In this document: in pieces, positions 13,101 through 28,100 of the stretch
Numbering within the stretch: position 1 is the stretch's first letter
Layout of the letters: each line of letters starts with the position of its first letter
DNA from: Phlebotomus papatasi
Taxonomy: Eukaryota > Arthropoda > Insecta > Diptera > Psychodidae
Length of the DNA stretch: 64,000 nt
Reading direction: 5' to 3'
Assembly: GCF_024763615.1 (NCBI RefSeq)
Contig: NC_077222.1
Location: 100,039,417 to 100,103,416, forward strand
Program-made: the position numbers and the translations under genes
The notes under the pieces: generated by a model
Seen by the model: only the letters and a program-made list of their open reading frames with translations
Told to the model about the DNA's origin: nothing
Database searches by the model: none

Positions 13101-16100
13101 GTTGGACAATGATACAAGTTGGACAGGGAATTTTTCTTGATAAATACAGTATACTAAATTTTCATTTTTATATTTTTGTATATAATCTATGCTATAGTTT
13201 TATTATTATTATTATTATTATAGTTTTATTATTTGTTTCCTTGTTCTAAAAAAAATTTAGTATTGTAATAATCAAGAAAAAAATCCTGTCCAACTTGTAC
13301 CCGAGAATTGTCTAACTTGTAACACTACTATCCAACTTGTATCACTTTACACTATCCTTGGGAGAGTGGCCTATTTTATCGTAGGTCATGATATCTCCCC
13401 AGATTATCTTACTAAGAGTGATTTGATCGAGAACCACAACTGTATCCTCTTGTTTAACAAAATGTTGAGAATTCAAAAATTCAATCATTTTAAAAATAAT
13501 TTTGGTGGAAGGAATGATTGACAGTTATTTTTGAATTGAGCTTACTTGAAAATTTAACAAGATTTGATCTAAAAGAATGTAAGATTATAGTGAAACTGAG
13601 TAGTTCTAAAAATTATTTATTTTAACGATTTTGGGATAATATTCTACAGATTCTAAGTTATTGATGATAAATCATGCACATCTGCAAGATTTTCGCAATA
13701 AATCATTTACAGCATTTACAGAAAATGCCTTGATTGGAGAATTAGTTCAGCAAATCGTTCTCCAATGGTCCTGATTTCAACTCAATCTCAATTTATGACG
13801 GATTAAGTACAATCCTCTTAAAGTTCTTTAAGTATTGTAATTATCAATAAATAAACGTTAGGGATTTGCATAGGGGAAACTGAGGTAGAATCGCATAATT
13901 TTGCTAGGTGAGAATTTTACTTGATTTTTTACAAATACCGGAGTGCCGACAGGTTTGAAACACATTTTTTTTGGTTTTGACTTTAAGGGTTTATTTCCAG
14001 AATTTAGAAAATTACCTTTAAACTTTGTATAGTGCTTAGTATACTTTATTTTAACTACCCCAGGGGATATATTTATTTCCTATATCTAAATATTATTAGA
14101 CGTCTAATAAAATTCGAACTGATACTTTTGGAACAAAACGTAGAACACTAGGGCGTTAAGCGGTCTTCGGACTGGAGGTTTAGTCCAATTCCGAAGGCCT
14201 CAGAATCTTAAATGGCAACCAATTTTATTGCTCTTTCAGAATCTAATAGGTCATTTGTCCTTAATAATCCAATCCTAAGCCAAATTTTCCAAAATATCTT
14301 GACTGATGAGAAATTGTAACAGTTGAACCATATGGCTAAGTCTTAGGTCTGAAACCGATATTAGACTACTGTCTTTCAGCGTAATTCAGTCGGTTCCTGG
14401 ATTCGCTTAGTATACTCAAGTATCGCTTAAAATAACTCGATTAGTGTTTTTGTCACATTAAATAATCCACGTGTTAATAATCTACGTCCGAAACTACAGT
14501 GAAAGTTACACAAAGGATGTTAAATATACAATCACTGTTCATTTTTACTTGTCATCAAATAAATTCGGAGTAGGTCTTTCTATATTTCTCTGGGGTAGAT
14601 ATAATATATAATACGTGTAATCAAGAAAAAACAGAGAAGTATCATTGAAGTTCGTTATGATAGACGATAATTTTACATTTTACATGAAGACATACGGCTA
14701 GACATAAGGCTTATACGGATTTAGGACCTAAGACCGTCTTCAGACTAGAGGTTGAGCTTAGTTTCCGAAGGTCTCAAAATCCTAAATAGCAACCAATTTA
14801 ATTTGTTCTTCTAATTCAAATTGATTAATTGTCCATTTCTAAGTCAAAATTTTCCAAAAAATTTCGACTGATAAGAATCTAGAAAAGTTAGGCCTTATGG
14901 CTAAATCTTGAGTCTGAAGCCCGTATAAGGCTTAGTTATATGGTTTAACTTTAATTTATGATCAAGTCAAACTTTTTGAAAAATGTTACTCGGGATAAAA
15001 TTATTAAGAGGAAATGCTTCATTGGATTCTGAAAATCCAATAAAATTGGGTACTATTTAGGGTTTTCATAGCTTCGGGAACTAGGCTAAACTTCTAGCCT
15101 GAAAACCGCTTCTGCTATATCGCTTAATTGCTGTAGTTTCTCAAATAATAGCAATTGATTGTTGTTTAGAAAATCCCGAAATTCGGTAACTGGTCTAAAC
15201 CTGTAGTTTGAAGACCGCTTAGTGTCCTCTTTGTATTTCTTTTGTTCAAAAGGCATAGGACAAGCTTTCTTAAAAGCTTCGAATGATGGAAGTTTCGTAC
15301 TACAATAGACTCTCTCTCAAATGGGCATTTTAGGCGAAATGTCATCCGGTTTATCGATAGATTTGGACGTCAAAGGCCTTTGCAAATTCTACAAAAAGCG
15401 CGCAATTATAAAGAATCACGATAAAGTAGGAAGAACTACAGCGAATTTGAGCAAATTAGCTTCATAATTAAACGTGAACCTTGTCAACAAAATTTTTCGA
15501 CCGATTGAAAAAGAACCGATTAAGTGAGAGTTTACTGTACTTGATTTTTTCCTAATGGAAATTTTCTCAAAAGGAACATGGGAAGATTCATTAGGGCCAA
15601 GGGGTAACTCATTCCCACTTTTACTGCCAAGGATTTTTAAGATTCTCAGGTTCGCGAAGTGCTTCTCGGACAATCGACAAGGGTCTTTCAATATGAGTTA
15701 CCTCTTGTAAGGACGCTAATACGGGCTTCAGACCTAAGGCTTAGTCATATGGCTTAACTGTTCTAATTTAAATTATTAAAGATAATTAACCTATTAGACT
15801 TTCAAGAAGCAATAAAATTGCTCGCTATATAGGATTTGGAGACTTTCGGGAACTGGGCTAAACCTCTAGTCTGAAGACCGCTTAATAGACTGAAGCTGAT
15901 CCTCCAAAATATTCAAAGTGTAAAATTTGGAAGTGAAGATCTATCCCAAAACAGAACAGTCATACACTGAGGTTTTAGAATAATCGATTAGATGCCCCTT
16001 GAACTAATTTTCTTTGCCTGATCCTTGGGAAGTATTTAGGAAAATATGAGTGGTACTTAATATCCGTAATCTAAATCTTTGAAAGCCTTTCAAAAGTAAA

Positions 16101-19100
16101 ATTGATCAGAAGTCACTTCAAATCATGCCTAAAATGCCAAGATGGTTTATAACTTCTTAATTTTCTCTCTGTCAAGAATTTCTCACTATTTTTAGATATC
16201 AGAAATTTACATGATGTTATTAAATTAAATATTTACCAAAAAATTATACCGTTTTGAAACAGTTTGTTTATACATTTGTCTTTTAAACTTGATAATAATA
16301 AAATAGCTGACGATTAGACTTGAGAATCACAGTTATGAACATTTTGTCTTGAGAAATTTTATAAAAAAAAGTGTAAGGGGACAGGAAGAAACAAACAGCC
16401 CAATTTAACAGACAATTTAAGCTTTTTTTTCTTAGTTTATAAAATCTATTTCTGATGTATCGAGTCTGAAGATGGAGTGTGTGAAGTGTAGAGGTATAAT
16501 TTGAAATTAAACGGATTTGCAAGAAAACAAGCACCGCCATTTCGTTCTCCTCTAATGAATTAATCCTCACGTTTTTGTATCTGATCCATTAGATATATTG
16601 AGGAAGGGACACATGTAATGTTGGTGTTTACACATGTTTCGTGAGAATATCTTGAAAGTCATTCTTGGTCAATTTCTAGGCTTTTTTCGATTCATTTGCC
16701 GCGCGGAAAGAACCCCTCATATTGCCCATTAAGTCCAAACGTGGTGTATTTAATCACTCGACCGCAACATTTTATGCAATGTGCGGCTGCATTTTGTTCT
16801 CCATATTATTTAAATATTTTGAACATTTTCACATGTCCACTGGAGCATAAATTTGAAACTTATTTTTTTTTTCGGAAGTCACCAAATGCATACATTTGGC
16901 ACGATCCAAACACAAATTTGATAGCCCACCTTAGAAAATGCCATAAAAAATTAGTTTGAGTGTTACTTAAATGGAATATATTAGGTTAACACCTTTATTT
17001 ATTTCTTCAGTAAATTGCTACAGGGTAGAGGAGGAAAAACTTTTCATTATCTAAAGTGGATTATGGTAGTGTTGAGGTGTTAATGAAAATTTTGCTATGG
17101 ACAAAGTGGAAACTGAAAGCGAATGTCCCATTAAAGTTTTCCAATTAAAATTGTCGCAATGTTGGATAATGGAGAGATTCTAGTAAATTTAAGAGCAAAA
17201 ACTCTATTGTAATTTGAAAAATTTTCAGTTTTTGCACGAGGTAATTCTGCTCTTTTTTTTCCTCAATGGACGTGTTTCCGCGCTTAAAACTGTTGAATTA
17301 ATGATAATGATGACACGGTTTGATTCTTTTCACCGTTTGTACACCACCTATATAGCCATTGCCATAGGGAAATATTGCGCAAAAATGTGAAATGAGTTTC
17401 AAATGGGTCCAATTGAAATGAAATTTACATTGAAAAGAAAAACTTTCTCGTTTTCCAGGAGTTTTTTTTAATCTTCCTGCTAAATTGTTCTCTGTGGATT
17501 ATTATTTTTGCAAATATTCTCTTTCATTGGTACATTGAACTTTATTTTTTTTGCAAGTAAATCGTGCAAAAATATAACATGATTTTTTTTAGTTTAGAAT
17601 TAATTTGATTTGATGGCACTTCCTCGAACGAGCTTCCATGTCATGGCAAAAAAGCATTTTATATTCACCCTCTGAAATTTTTATATGAATACATTATCTT
17701 AATCCTGATTTATAGTCAGCAGAGGCATCTAGAATTTCTTTAAATTGATAGAAAAAGCAAGATATGCCAACATATTTTATCCCAAAATGTGCATACAAGC
17801 TGTTGCAAGAAGACACCGAAATAAGGATTTGCCCGTATAATCTCAAAGAATAAGAATTTTTGCCCCTAAAGAGCTCCTTTTGTTAAGCTCTCTCTCGACT
17901 GTCTGAATAAGAAAAGAAAACCTGTAACGCTTTTGTCATAAAAATCTCTATATGATGGTCAGAAGCATCTCAATAAACTCTTGAAGCGTGAAGGAAAGAC
18001 TGATAATTTCATAACCCCGGATTTACTACAATGTTGGCTTAATTGAACGTAAATAATGATGTGTGATAGAGTTGTTATAATATGGAAAAATTTTAGTATG
18101 AACCAAAAGAACAGCAATTTTGCACCCTAATTCAATCATCACAATGGTATCTCATTAATTTATAAAAGTACACATTTGTCATGAGTTATTTTTTCGTTTT
18201 GTGCTAAAGCCCTAAGCTTGGAGTACAGGAGCAATGTGTAAGAGGGTAATTCAATATGATTCCTCCTTGTTATGCGACATTTTTTTATCCCTCGCCCTTT
18301 CTGATACCTTCCTGTTTGATATATGGCTCAAGTATCAGATTATGGGGTGTGAATGAGAGTGTTTGTATTTGTAACGAAAAATTCAACGTTTTCTGTGGTT
18401 CGGAACACATTTCACAGCCCAATCTCGATGTCTGTCCATTAGGACAACGATATTGAGTGGTAAAAACGAAAACAAATATTATCCTTCTAGGACGTTGACG
18501 CTGTAGCGCCAGTCGAAGAATCGAACTCGATATCTCTAACCGTTTAAGCTCTAATTTACCGCCCCAACTGCAAAATTAGGTGACCTCTTATGGATAAGGA
18601 GGTAATAAATTCTTTTTCTTCTAAATTTAGGTTAATTACATTAAAGTTGATCCCCAAAATGACCACAAAGCGATATCTCTAATCCCCTAGACACACTTAC
18701 GACTTAAGCCGAAAGCCAGCTTAACGTAATTCTAATCCAAATAATGATCAGATTACATTTCCATCAGTCTCTGACTAATCCGTCTCTCGTCTTAAGCCGA
18801 GAAACGACTTTGTTAGTTCGATCTGAGAAGGATTTAGTCAAATCATTATTTTAATTATAAATACGTTAATCCGTTTCTCGGCTTAAGTCGTAAGTATATC
18901 TACGGCATAACCATTACGTCTTTTTGTCGAAAAGATCTATAAGTATTTACATAAAATTATGAATGCGATACACAGCGCATTTAATGATATATCTTCATAA
19001 CGTAAAATAAAATTTTATTTCATTTAGGGTAAGTGTGCCAAATTCCGGCCAGCTTGCAATTTCGGCCACCTTTTGTGTTCCTCGAATTTCCATGAACTTT

Positions 19101-22100
19101 TAGACTTTACGTACTCTAGAGATTATACAATGCAAAAGAATAACAAAAAATGTAGCTTCGACAAACGAGATGACGTGAAAAAGGCATTGCAAGAATTCCT
19201 GAAGGGCAAGGAACTATGAGAATGAAGGTGGCCGAAATAGGGCACCAAAGCTATGTCTATATTTTTATTCATTTTAAAATGTATTAAGAATGATTTTAGA
19301 GTAAATAAAGATGGTAAACTCTTTACAAGGTTCCAAGCAACACTCTTTCAGAAGAAAGAATAAAAAAATCAATTTGTATTTAAAATATTACATTTGAAAC
19401 TTTAGACTTTGACGCTTGCATGCAACTATGCCGAAATTTGGCACACTTACCCTACGTAGCTACGTAGCTCAACTCGGTTATGTTTCGATCTGTGATAGTG
19501 AATATTTGTATCGAAGGGTTTTAGTTTCAAAGGAAGCAAAGAACATTGAGAAAAAAGGAGAAAAAAGAATGAGGAAATCTCAAAATTCCAAATTGAAAAT
19601 GGATCCAAATTACCCCGTTTTACTCTACGCATTTTTTTCAATTCTACAACTCAACCAAAGATTTATGTGGTCACATGGGTTTTAATGGCCAGAAAAGCAT
19701 ATTTAATTTATTTTGGAATTTATTGAATATCATTTAAATTTCAACTCTTAGGCATTATTTAAAAATTATAATCTTAAATTTTCATTTCTAAATTTTTAAA
19801 ATTCAAATATTGGAATCTGATATTCGCAGATCCTGCAATATAAAAACAACAATTTGGTCGTTAAAATTTTGAAAATGTGGATCATACTTTATCCCATACT
19901 AAAAAGCTTATAATGAACTTTTCAGAGTTCTAGATAAAACCAGAAAGATTCATTTTGTATCTCAAAAAATCATAAATCAGAACGAAATTATTCAATGGAT
20001 CTATTATAATCGAAATTTGACATTTCCAATATATTTTGTCCTGTAAAGGAAATCCTGTTGAGCCGTAAAATCAGATGGATGCATTAAACAAAAATTAAGT
20101 TTTGAAAAAATGATAGGAATTTCCAAAAGCTTTCTTTACTAGTTTTATTAAAATTATTAAGAAACTTTAAGAAAATACTTATTATTTGCGTTTTATAATT
20201 ACTAGATAAAATAATGAGTTTTTGAAACTGTATTAACTAATAACTTGACCTGACAATATTTAAATAAAATTCTTCCATGAAATTCAAATATGCTTATTAA
20301 GGGGTTATGTGAATCTAAGAGACTGAAAAACAGTATATTTTCTCTTAATTTTCTTCAACATAAAAAATATATATTTAATTCAAATTCTTAGGATCTCTCT
20401 GAATCTCTGGAACCTGATTTTTGGAGATATTTTTGAAAAAAAAAAAAAAAAACTTTGCGGTGAACAAGATTACTCAGAGTAAATTTATCCTTGGTCACAA
20501 AACTAAATAATTTCTTTTAGCAGATGAGTTAAACTAGTTATGAAACGAAGGATTTTATGTTTTCTTGTCCATAACTTACTTTACAAGGCAAAATGTGGTG
20601 CAAAGTGTATCGAAAATTGTACTTTTTTGTACAAAATACTCCCAAGAACCTATAATTTTAATTTTTTTTCAAAAATATTTCGTTCAAGAACTAGGGTAAA
20701 GTGGTAAAAGTTGGACAGTGGTACAAGTTGGACAATGCAATGGTACAATTTGGACAGGGCTTTCTTTCTTGATAAATTTAGTACTTCATTTTTATTTGTA
20801 TATTTTTAATGCTTTAGTTTTATAAATTGGTTCCTTGTGCCTAAAAAAATTAGTACTGTATTTATCAAGAAAAAATCCCTTTCCAACTTGTAACACTAAT
20901 TCCAAATTATATCACTTTACCCTAGTTTAACTTATTTTCTAATAGGAAATATTTAGTTTTATGCTTTCGGATGAATCTATTCTAAGTAATCTTGTCCAAC
21001 GAGTTGCTGAATTTTTAAAATTTTTAAAGGAAAATTTCGGTAAATATGGTTTGAGTATTGCACTTTTAGGGGAAACTGGGGCAGTAGCAAACATGGGGTA
21101 GTGTAAACATTGATTTTTATGACTACATTACTTGGAGGTATGTGAAACCTATTTGAATTCATATAGGTTTCGCCTTCTGAAGTCAATACTTAATTTAATA
21201 AACTGCACAATTTAATAAACCCCTCAAAAATCGCAATTAAGTGTATTTAAAGAAAGGATTTAAAGAATGAAAATTTGAATTCATTTAAAAGACAGTGGGA
21301 GCATCTCAGCTTTACTAAATGATTGGACTTATAACGGTCTCTTAACATGGTGAGAAATTTTAATTTTGAAGGTAATTTGGAAGATTAATAAGGAGTATTT
21401 TGAAGTAAATTTCTTGCACATCTGCATGTAAATCGACTCAAAATGCGTCAAAATACTTAAGTTTGATGAAAGTTTCTTATAATGTGCAGATTGTATTAGA
21501 TGATATACCCCAAAAGTAGTTTCATGCAATTTTCAGAAATAATAAAGTTTTTTTTAGTAATTGGCAAGAGAAAAGTATCTATCCTACTCACGAGTTTAAG
21601 AATTTTCTAAATAAATTTAAATCGAATGATAGATCACCTGAAAAACTGTAGAAAACAACGTAGAATAAATACAATTGAATAACTCGTCAGGGATTCAACA
21701 AAGATCTTTTTACCAAAATCAAATTTTTTGTCCCAAGAAATTGTAAAATTCTCTTCTAGAGGTGGTCGTGACCTTGTGTATTTAGATTTGACCTTGAAAG
21801 ACCATTTTAAGGAATGATCCAAGGTCATATGCATGTAGAGGAAAGCGCCCTACTTTCGGAGGACTGAAGCTTCGATCAACCCATTCTTTTCAATTCTAGT
21901 CCAATGCCTTAAATTTATTTAAGAACCATGAGAAATCCACAAAGAATTAGTTAGTGCGTTTTCCCCTTTAAACAAATATTTAACTAAACATCTTCCAAAT
22001 CATGATCTAATTATCGAATTTACAAAGATATGGCAAATATGGTGGGTGTAGGATGAAAATTTCAAGGTATCAAGAAATAGGTGGGGTTGTTAAGAATATC

Positions 22101-25100
22101 ACCTAATAAAGGGTTTTTAAATAGCTCTCTAGCTGGAATTCAAGCAATGTAAAAGCAAAACTGCCTCTTCAATTCAGCTTGAACCAAATGATCTTTTTAT
22201 TTGTGTTTTGCCATTAGAACGAGCACTTTGCAGAGCGTTAAAACTTTCGCTCTCCATTTGAATTGCACCATTTACCCGCAACGTGTACAGGGCATGAAAT
22301 TCAGTGTAACGTAAATATGTTATAACTGTATAACTTTGAGATAATAACCATGCCAGCGAGCCAGTTGAGATGTACCTATGCAAGCCGAAGTTGTGAAATA
22401 CAGACGCTCGTGAAATATTATACAAATCAAAGTGTTTTTACTCGTTGAATACGCTACATGGTGTCAGAAGACGACGAACCAGTGATTGAGCATTCACCTG
22501 AGGAAGAGGCAGTTCAGGAAATGGCAGAAAACCCTCCAAAACCAGCAGTTAACCAGCCCAAGCCTTTGGCCTTGGAATCTAACATGGCCGTGGCTTGGAA
22601 AAAGTGGCTGAATTCCTACGAATGGTACGCAAAGGCACATCAAGTGGCAAAACAGCCAGCGGAAGTGCAATCGGCAATATTTATGTCAGTCATTGGACCA
22701 GAAGTGGAGCAGATTTACAAGGGTTTTCGTTTGACAACTGCAGAGGAAAACGACGTGAAAGTCATTCAGCAGAGATTTGCCGCGTATTTTGAGCCGAAGG
22801 GCAATGACGTCTATGAGGGCTATTGTTTGCGGAAAATACTGCAGAAGGAAGATGAAAAATTCTTTGATTTTGTCACGAGGTTGAAGGTACAGGCTGAAAA
22901 ATGCCATTATGACACTCTCACCGACAGGATGATACTTGAACAGTTGGTGATTGGAATCAAATGGGAAAAAATGAAAGAGAAAATACTCACGATCCCAGAC
23001 ATTTCCTTGAAAGATGCAGAAGAAATGTGCCAGGCATATGAATTGGCCATTTTACAAAAGAAGGATATGTCAAAAGGCCCGGAAGAATCTGCAACAGCGG
23101 TTGTTATTGATGAAATTCAGAAAAATAGCGGAAGTGCTTCCAAGGAGTTCAAGTGTCAGCGATGTGGAAGAATCCATGGATCCAGAAACTGTCCAGCTTT
23201 CAACAAGCCGTGTCATAGATGTGGAGCTCTTGGGCATTTCAGAATTGGGTGCCAAAAAGCAAAAGTGAAAGTTCAAAGTCTAACTGGTGACAGTGAAGAA
23301 CAAGCTGATGGAAAGGAAGATGAGATTTGTGAGTTTAAAATCTGTGAAGTGTCAGTGAGCAAGAAGAACAATGCGTGGACTCAAATAGTTAAGTGCAAAA
23401 ATAAAGAATTTGTGGTGAAAATTGATACTGGAGCAGAGTGTTCAGTAGTAAATGCAAAAGTGCTGAAAGATCTCAAGATTCAGGAGATCAAGCGATCTAA
23501 AGTGAAGAAATTGGTAACCTACAATGGTGGTGAAATCCCGGTGCTAGGAGAAGTGACTCTTCCATGCGTGATTGAAGGAAATTCAGTGGACATTAAATTC
23601 CAAGTGATTCAAAAATTCTGTACACCCGTGATCGATGGTAATGTGGCCGAAAGGGCTAATCTGATTAAAAGGTTGAATACAATTGAAGTGCCAAATGAGG
23701 TTTTCACGGGGTTGGGGTGTTTGAAAGACTTCGAATATGAGATTGATGTAGTGGATGAGCCCAAATTTTCGATTTGTCCAGCACGTACGGTGCCCTTTTC
23801 TTTGCAAAAAGCAGTGAAAAAGGAACTTCAGAACATGGAAGAGATGGAGGTTATAAAAAAATGCTCGAAAGCTACTGACAGTGTATCTCCGTTGGTGATT
23901 GTGAGAAAAAATGGCAAGTTACGTTTGTGTATTGACTTGACTGACGTCAATAAAAATATCAAGAGGCGCCATTTTCCACTATCCACTGTCGAGGAAATTG
24001 CAGCTAGAGTGACTGGCAGTAAGTGCTTTACAATACTGGATTGCACGCGAGGATTTTGGCAAATTAAGATGGGGCCAAAGTCACAGGATTTGCTCACGTT
24101 TGCTACACCTTGGGGTAGATATTCTTGCCTGAGGTTGCCATTCGGTCTTGCTTCAGCTCCGGAAATTTTTCAAATGGTCATGACTGAGATGTTCAAGGAT
24201 ATGCATGGTGTAGAGGTCTCCATGGATGACATCTTGATACATGCTAAGGATGAGGAAACTCTTAATCGTCTGACTAAAGCAGTGATCGATAAACTAATGT
24301 CAAGCGGCCTCAAATTGAATCGAGATAAGTGTGTGTTTAACCAGAAAGAAGTAAAGTTCCTTGGACATCTGCTGAGCGGTGAGGGACTCAAGGTGGATCC
24401 AGGCAAAGTGGAGGCGATCCACAACCTTAAGGAACCTGGAGGAGTTAAAGAATTGCAGAGACTATTGGGTATGTTAAACTATTTGAGTAAATTTATCGAT
24501 CATTTCTCTGATTTAACAGCTCCTTTGAGAACCCTTCTCAAAAAAGACGTCACATTTTGTTGGGGACCTGAGCAACGAAAAGCTCTTGAAGCTCTAAAAA
24601 AGTGTTTGACAAGTTCCCCCACTTTGAAACTGTATGATGTAAATGAAGATGTGGTTTTGTCAGTCGATTCCTCATCTAAAGCTTTTGGAGCAGTCCTACT
24701 CCAAAAGGGACAGCCTGTGGCTTATGCGACCAAGGCACTCACAGAGTCAGAACAGTTATGGCCCCAAATTGAAAAGGAAGCTGGAGCCATCCGCTTTGCG
24801 TTGAAAAAATTTCATGATTATGTGTGGGGAAAAAGTATTGTTGTGGAGTCAGATCATAAGCCACTTGAGTCAATTTTCAAGAAAAATACAGTTTCTGCTC
24901 CTCCCCGCTTGAAGAGAATTCTTCACGATGTAAAGCCATATGATCCTAAAATTGTCTACAAGAGAGGTGTAGATATTCCCATTGCTGATACGCTAAGTAG
25001 AGATGTGGTAGCTGGTGTTGAAGAGGAGTCGGACGAGGAACGAGTTGAAGTTAATGTGATTCTGGCATTAACTAAGGAGGCAGAAAATAGATTCAAAAGG

Positions 25101-28100
25101 GCTACGACTGCTGACACTCATTTGCAGTTGCTAAAGAAATTCATTGACCAAGGTTGGCCAGTTAATTCAAAGAGGGTACCAGTTGAGATTAGGCATTATT
25201 TCGCTTTCAAAGAGGAATTATCTCATGTTGATGGGATTTTGTTCAAAGGTGATAGATGTATAGTTCCGGCTAGTGAAAGGAAAAAGACGCTTGAAGGACT
25301 TCATCAGGGTCATGTGGGTCTAAATCAGTCAATTAGAAGGGCAAAGGATTATTTTTATTGGCCAGGAATCACAAAAGAGACGACAGAAATGGTAGAATCG
25401 TGCAACATTTGCCAAAGCAATCAGAATCTTCGTCCAAAAGAAAAGCTCTTGATGAAAGAAGTTCCTGATTTAGCCTTTGAGATAGTATCTTCAGACCTGT
25501 TTACTTACAAAGGCCATGAGTATGTTCTGATTGCTGATTCATTCAGTGGGTACTACGATTTCAGACAATTGAGGAGCACAAGTACTGAATCCGTGTTGGA
25601 CTTTTTCAAGGAGAAATTTTCGGAACATGGTGTTCCAAGGCAACTTCACACAGATGGTGGTCCGCAATTCACATCCAGGCAATTTCAACAGTTCGCAAAA
25701 GATTGGGGTTTTGAGCATTGTGTGTCAAGTCCTTATTTCCCACGGTCGAATGGTCATGCCGAGCGCTATGTCCAAACTGCCAAAGGTCTTCTGAAGAAAT
25801 GTGATGAGTCTAATCAGGATGTTCGTCTTGCTTTACTTCTAGCGAGGAACACACCTGGTGAGCATCTGCAGGCAGTTACTGAAAGAATTTTTGGGAGAAG
25901 GACGAGGACTCCATTTACAGTCAAATCAAGCATGCTAAAACCAAAGCTTGCAGAGGACACCAGTCAAAAACTTAAGGCTCTTCGTGAACGACAGAAGCAG
26001 TACGCTGATCAAGGTGCTCGAGAATATCCCAAGTTTCCTGATGGAGCACGGGTCAGAGTTAAGGATCAACATGGAAATTGGTGCACGGGAGATGTTGTGG
26101 ACATGGCAACTGACAGGTCGTACAATGTCAAGCTGGATGATGGAAGAGAAGTGAGAAGAAATGGAAAGTTTATGGCTCCAACAAAAGTACAAATATCTAT
26201 GGGACCTCCTGTTGAACCTGAGCCACCTTCACATGTTCGCTCCAATGATGATTCTCCGATGTCTGAGACAGTTGAAGACTTGGCGTCACCGTTGAGCTCT
26301 TCTTATGAGACAGCTGAGGAAGTTACCCCACCACCACCTGATGGAATGGTTAGGACTCGATATGGACGTGCGGTTCGACCTCCAGTAAGACTAAATCTGT
26401 AGATATTCCATTTATTCGTGATTCATTCATTTTACTTATCCACTCTTTCCTTTGCATTTACTTTTCCGATCTTTGAATTACATTACTAACTTAAAAAATA
26501 AAAAAGGAAAGATGTAACGTAAATATGTTATAACTGTATAACTTTGAGATAATAACCATGCCAGCGAGCCAGTTGAGATGTACCTATGCAAGCCGAAGTT
26601 GTGAAATACAGACGCTCGTGAAATATTATACAAATCAAAGTGTTTTTACTCGTTGAATACGCTACATTCAGTGAGGCAAATTAATTGGAAATTTATATTG
26701 TCATTGGTTGGAAACTAACATTGGTTCCCTTTTTTACGCTTCACTAACTAACTAATGCTGAATTTTGATGCCCTTTCTTTGACTCTTTCGCCAACACTTG
26801 AGAACAATTTCGCAGCCAATTCGCGATGTAAGTCCAATGCGATGACCATCCGGCTTCAGTGCCAGATAAATTCATGTTATCTCCCAATGGAAGTTGTATT
26901 TAACTATGGATGGGGCATTTACAATTTTTTTTCTTATTAATTAAGCCAATGAATTTCACAATTAGTGGTGTTGTGTTTTAATTTAACTCAATTTTCTCTT
27001 GCTTCTTATCGTTTGGTTTTTTTTATTGTGATGTTTGAAAAATCAACTAAAGATGCATATTTATAGTACATTCCATGGTCGGATGTCTTCTTCAGCAAAT
27101 ACAATAGGAATATGACTGGAGGAGACCCATAAAATGATCATTCTCCTCAATCTCTTCATATAAAGTCCCTCTTGAACAATATGAGAAAGAATAACTCTAT
27201 AATAATAACCTCCTGATCTATCTCATCATCTTGTTCTTCAACACGAAAAAATAACATTATAGGGGAAAATGCATATTTTTCTTCAAAAAATTCCAATAAC
27301 GAGAGATACTTAAAAATCATTATGTAGTTTCAAGTTCAGTTCTTGAAATTGTGCATAAACCATTGAGTTCATATGAGAAATCTATATACACGCATCAGAG
27401 GAACGTAAGAAATGTTATTTTTTCATATTTTTTCCCTCTTTCTCAAAGACTGAAGACAGTCGAAGACCTAATTACGAAAATGACTCAAGTTCCACAGAAT
27501 AACAAAGTATTTTTTTTCTCGAGTAAAGGTTCTTTGAACTTTTGCAGAAGTGTACAACAGTAGAACAATATCTCAAAGTCGTTTTCCCGCGACGAAAGGG
27601 AATAATTTTGCAATTCACTAAGTGGATCACAGGTTGATTTTTATTAATGGGTGGAGCACCACAATAAATAATTTATTGATTTTACGATATTTGCGAGGAA
27701 GGAAATGATATATAGAAGAATAGTGTCTGGTTGAGTACAAAAAAAGAGGTATCAAATTTATGTGGCTTCATTCTGGACAGAAAATCAATACGTTGGTAAC
27801 TATTTAGACTGAAATCTTCCTGGTTTGAAGAATGAGAAAGGAAGAAAGCCAAGCACTCAAAATTATTGCACTGAGTTTTTATGCTATATACAAAAATGTA
27901 TATGAATTCAGTGGAACGGAAGTGGAGTAAACTTTTTTGGGAGTAGCATATATTGTTGATATTACAATTGACGTTATTTTTGTTTATAGGAGGAACTAAG
28001 TGGGGCAGGATGTATTTAATCCTTATAAAATTCAAAAATAGAGTAATATAATCCATATCGATTTTATATACTTGTATTATTTTGTAAACTTCAATTCAAT

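Larger units (their letters stand above)
22305..26666 (+). mobile_element. complete Ty3/gypsy-type LTR retrotransposon, 4362 bp
   Basis: Order: LTR (22305-22458), primer binding site, one Gag-Pol frame, polypurine tract (26500-26512), LTR (26513-26666), flanked by TTCAG on both sides. The LTRs begin TG and end CA and show no difference by eye over 154 bp, so insertion was recent. There is no envelope-like frame. The domain order PR-RT-RNase H-IN places it in Ty3/gypsy (Metaviridae). Very short LTRs and a single fused frame recall small-LTR lineages such as mag, but clade assignment needs an RT tree. It sits in Fas1 intron 1 in opposite orientation to the gene. Confidence 0.95.

Noticed and set aside
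16283..16570. 95-codon minus-strand frame
   Set aside because: Biased composition and no domain; an intronic chance frame.
18490..18570. tRNA gene on the minus strand
   Set aside because: Only the T-arm-like GAGTTCGATTC is convincing; the rest does not fold as a tRNA.
22174..22425. 83-codon minus-strand frame across the 5' LTR
   Set aside because: It spans the element boundary and is a shadow created by the insertion.
27682..28056. 124-codon minus-strand frame
   Set aside because: Low-complexity, AT-driven composition, no family motif, no splice or promoter context; it lies in an intron of Fas1.
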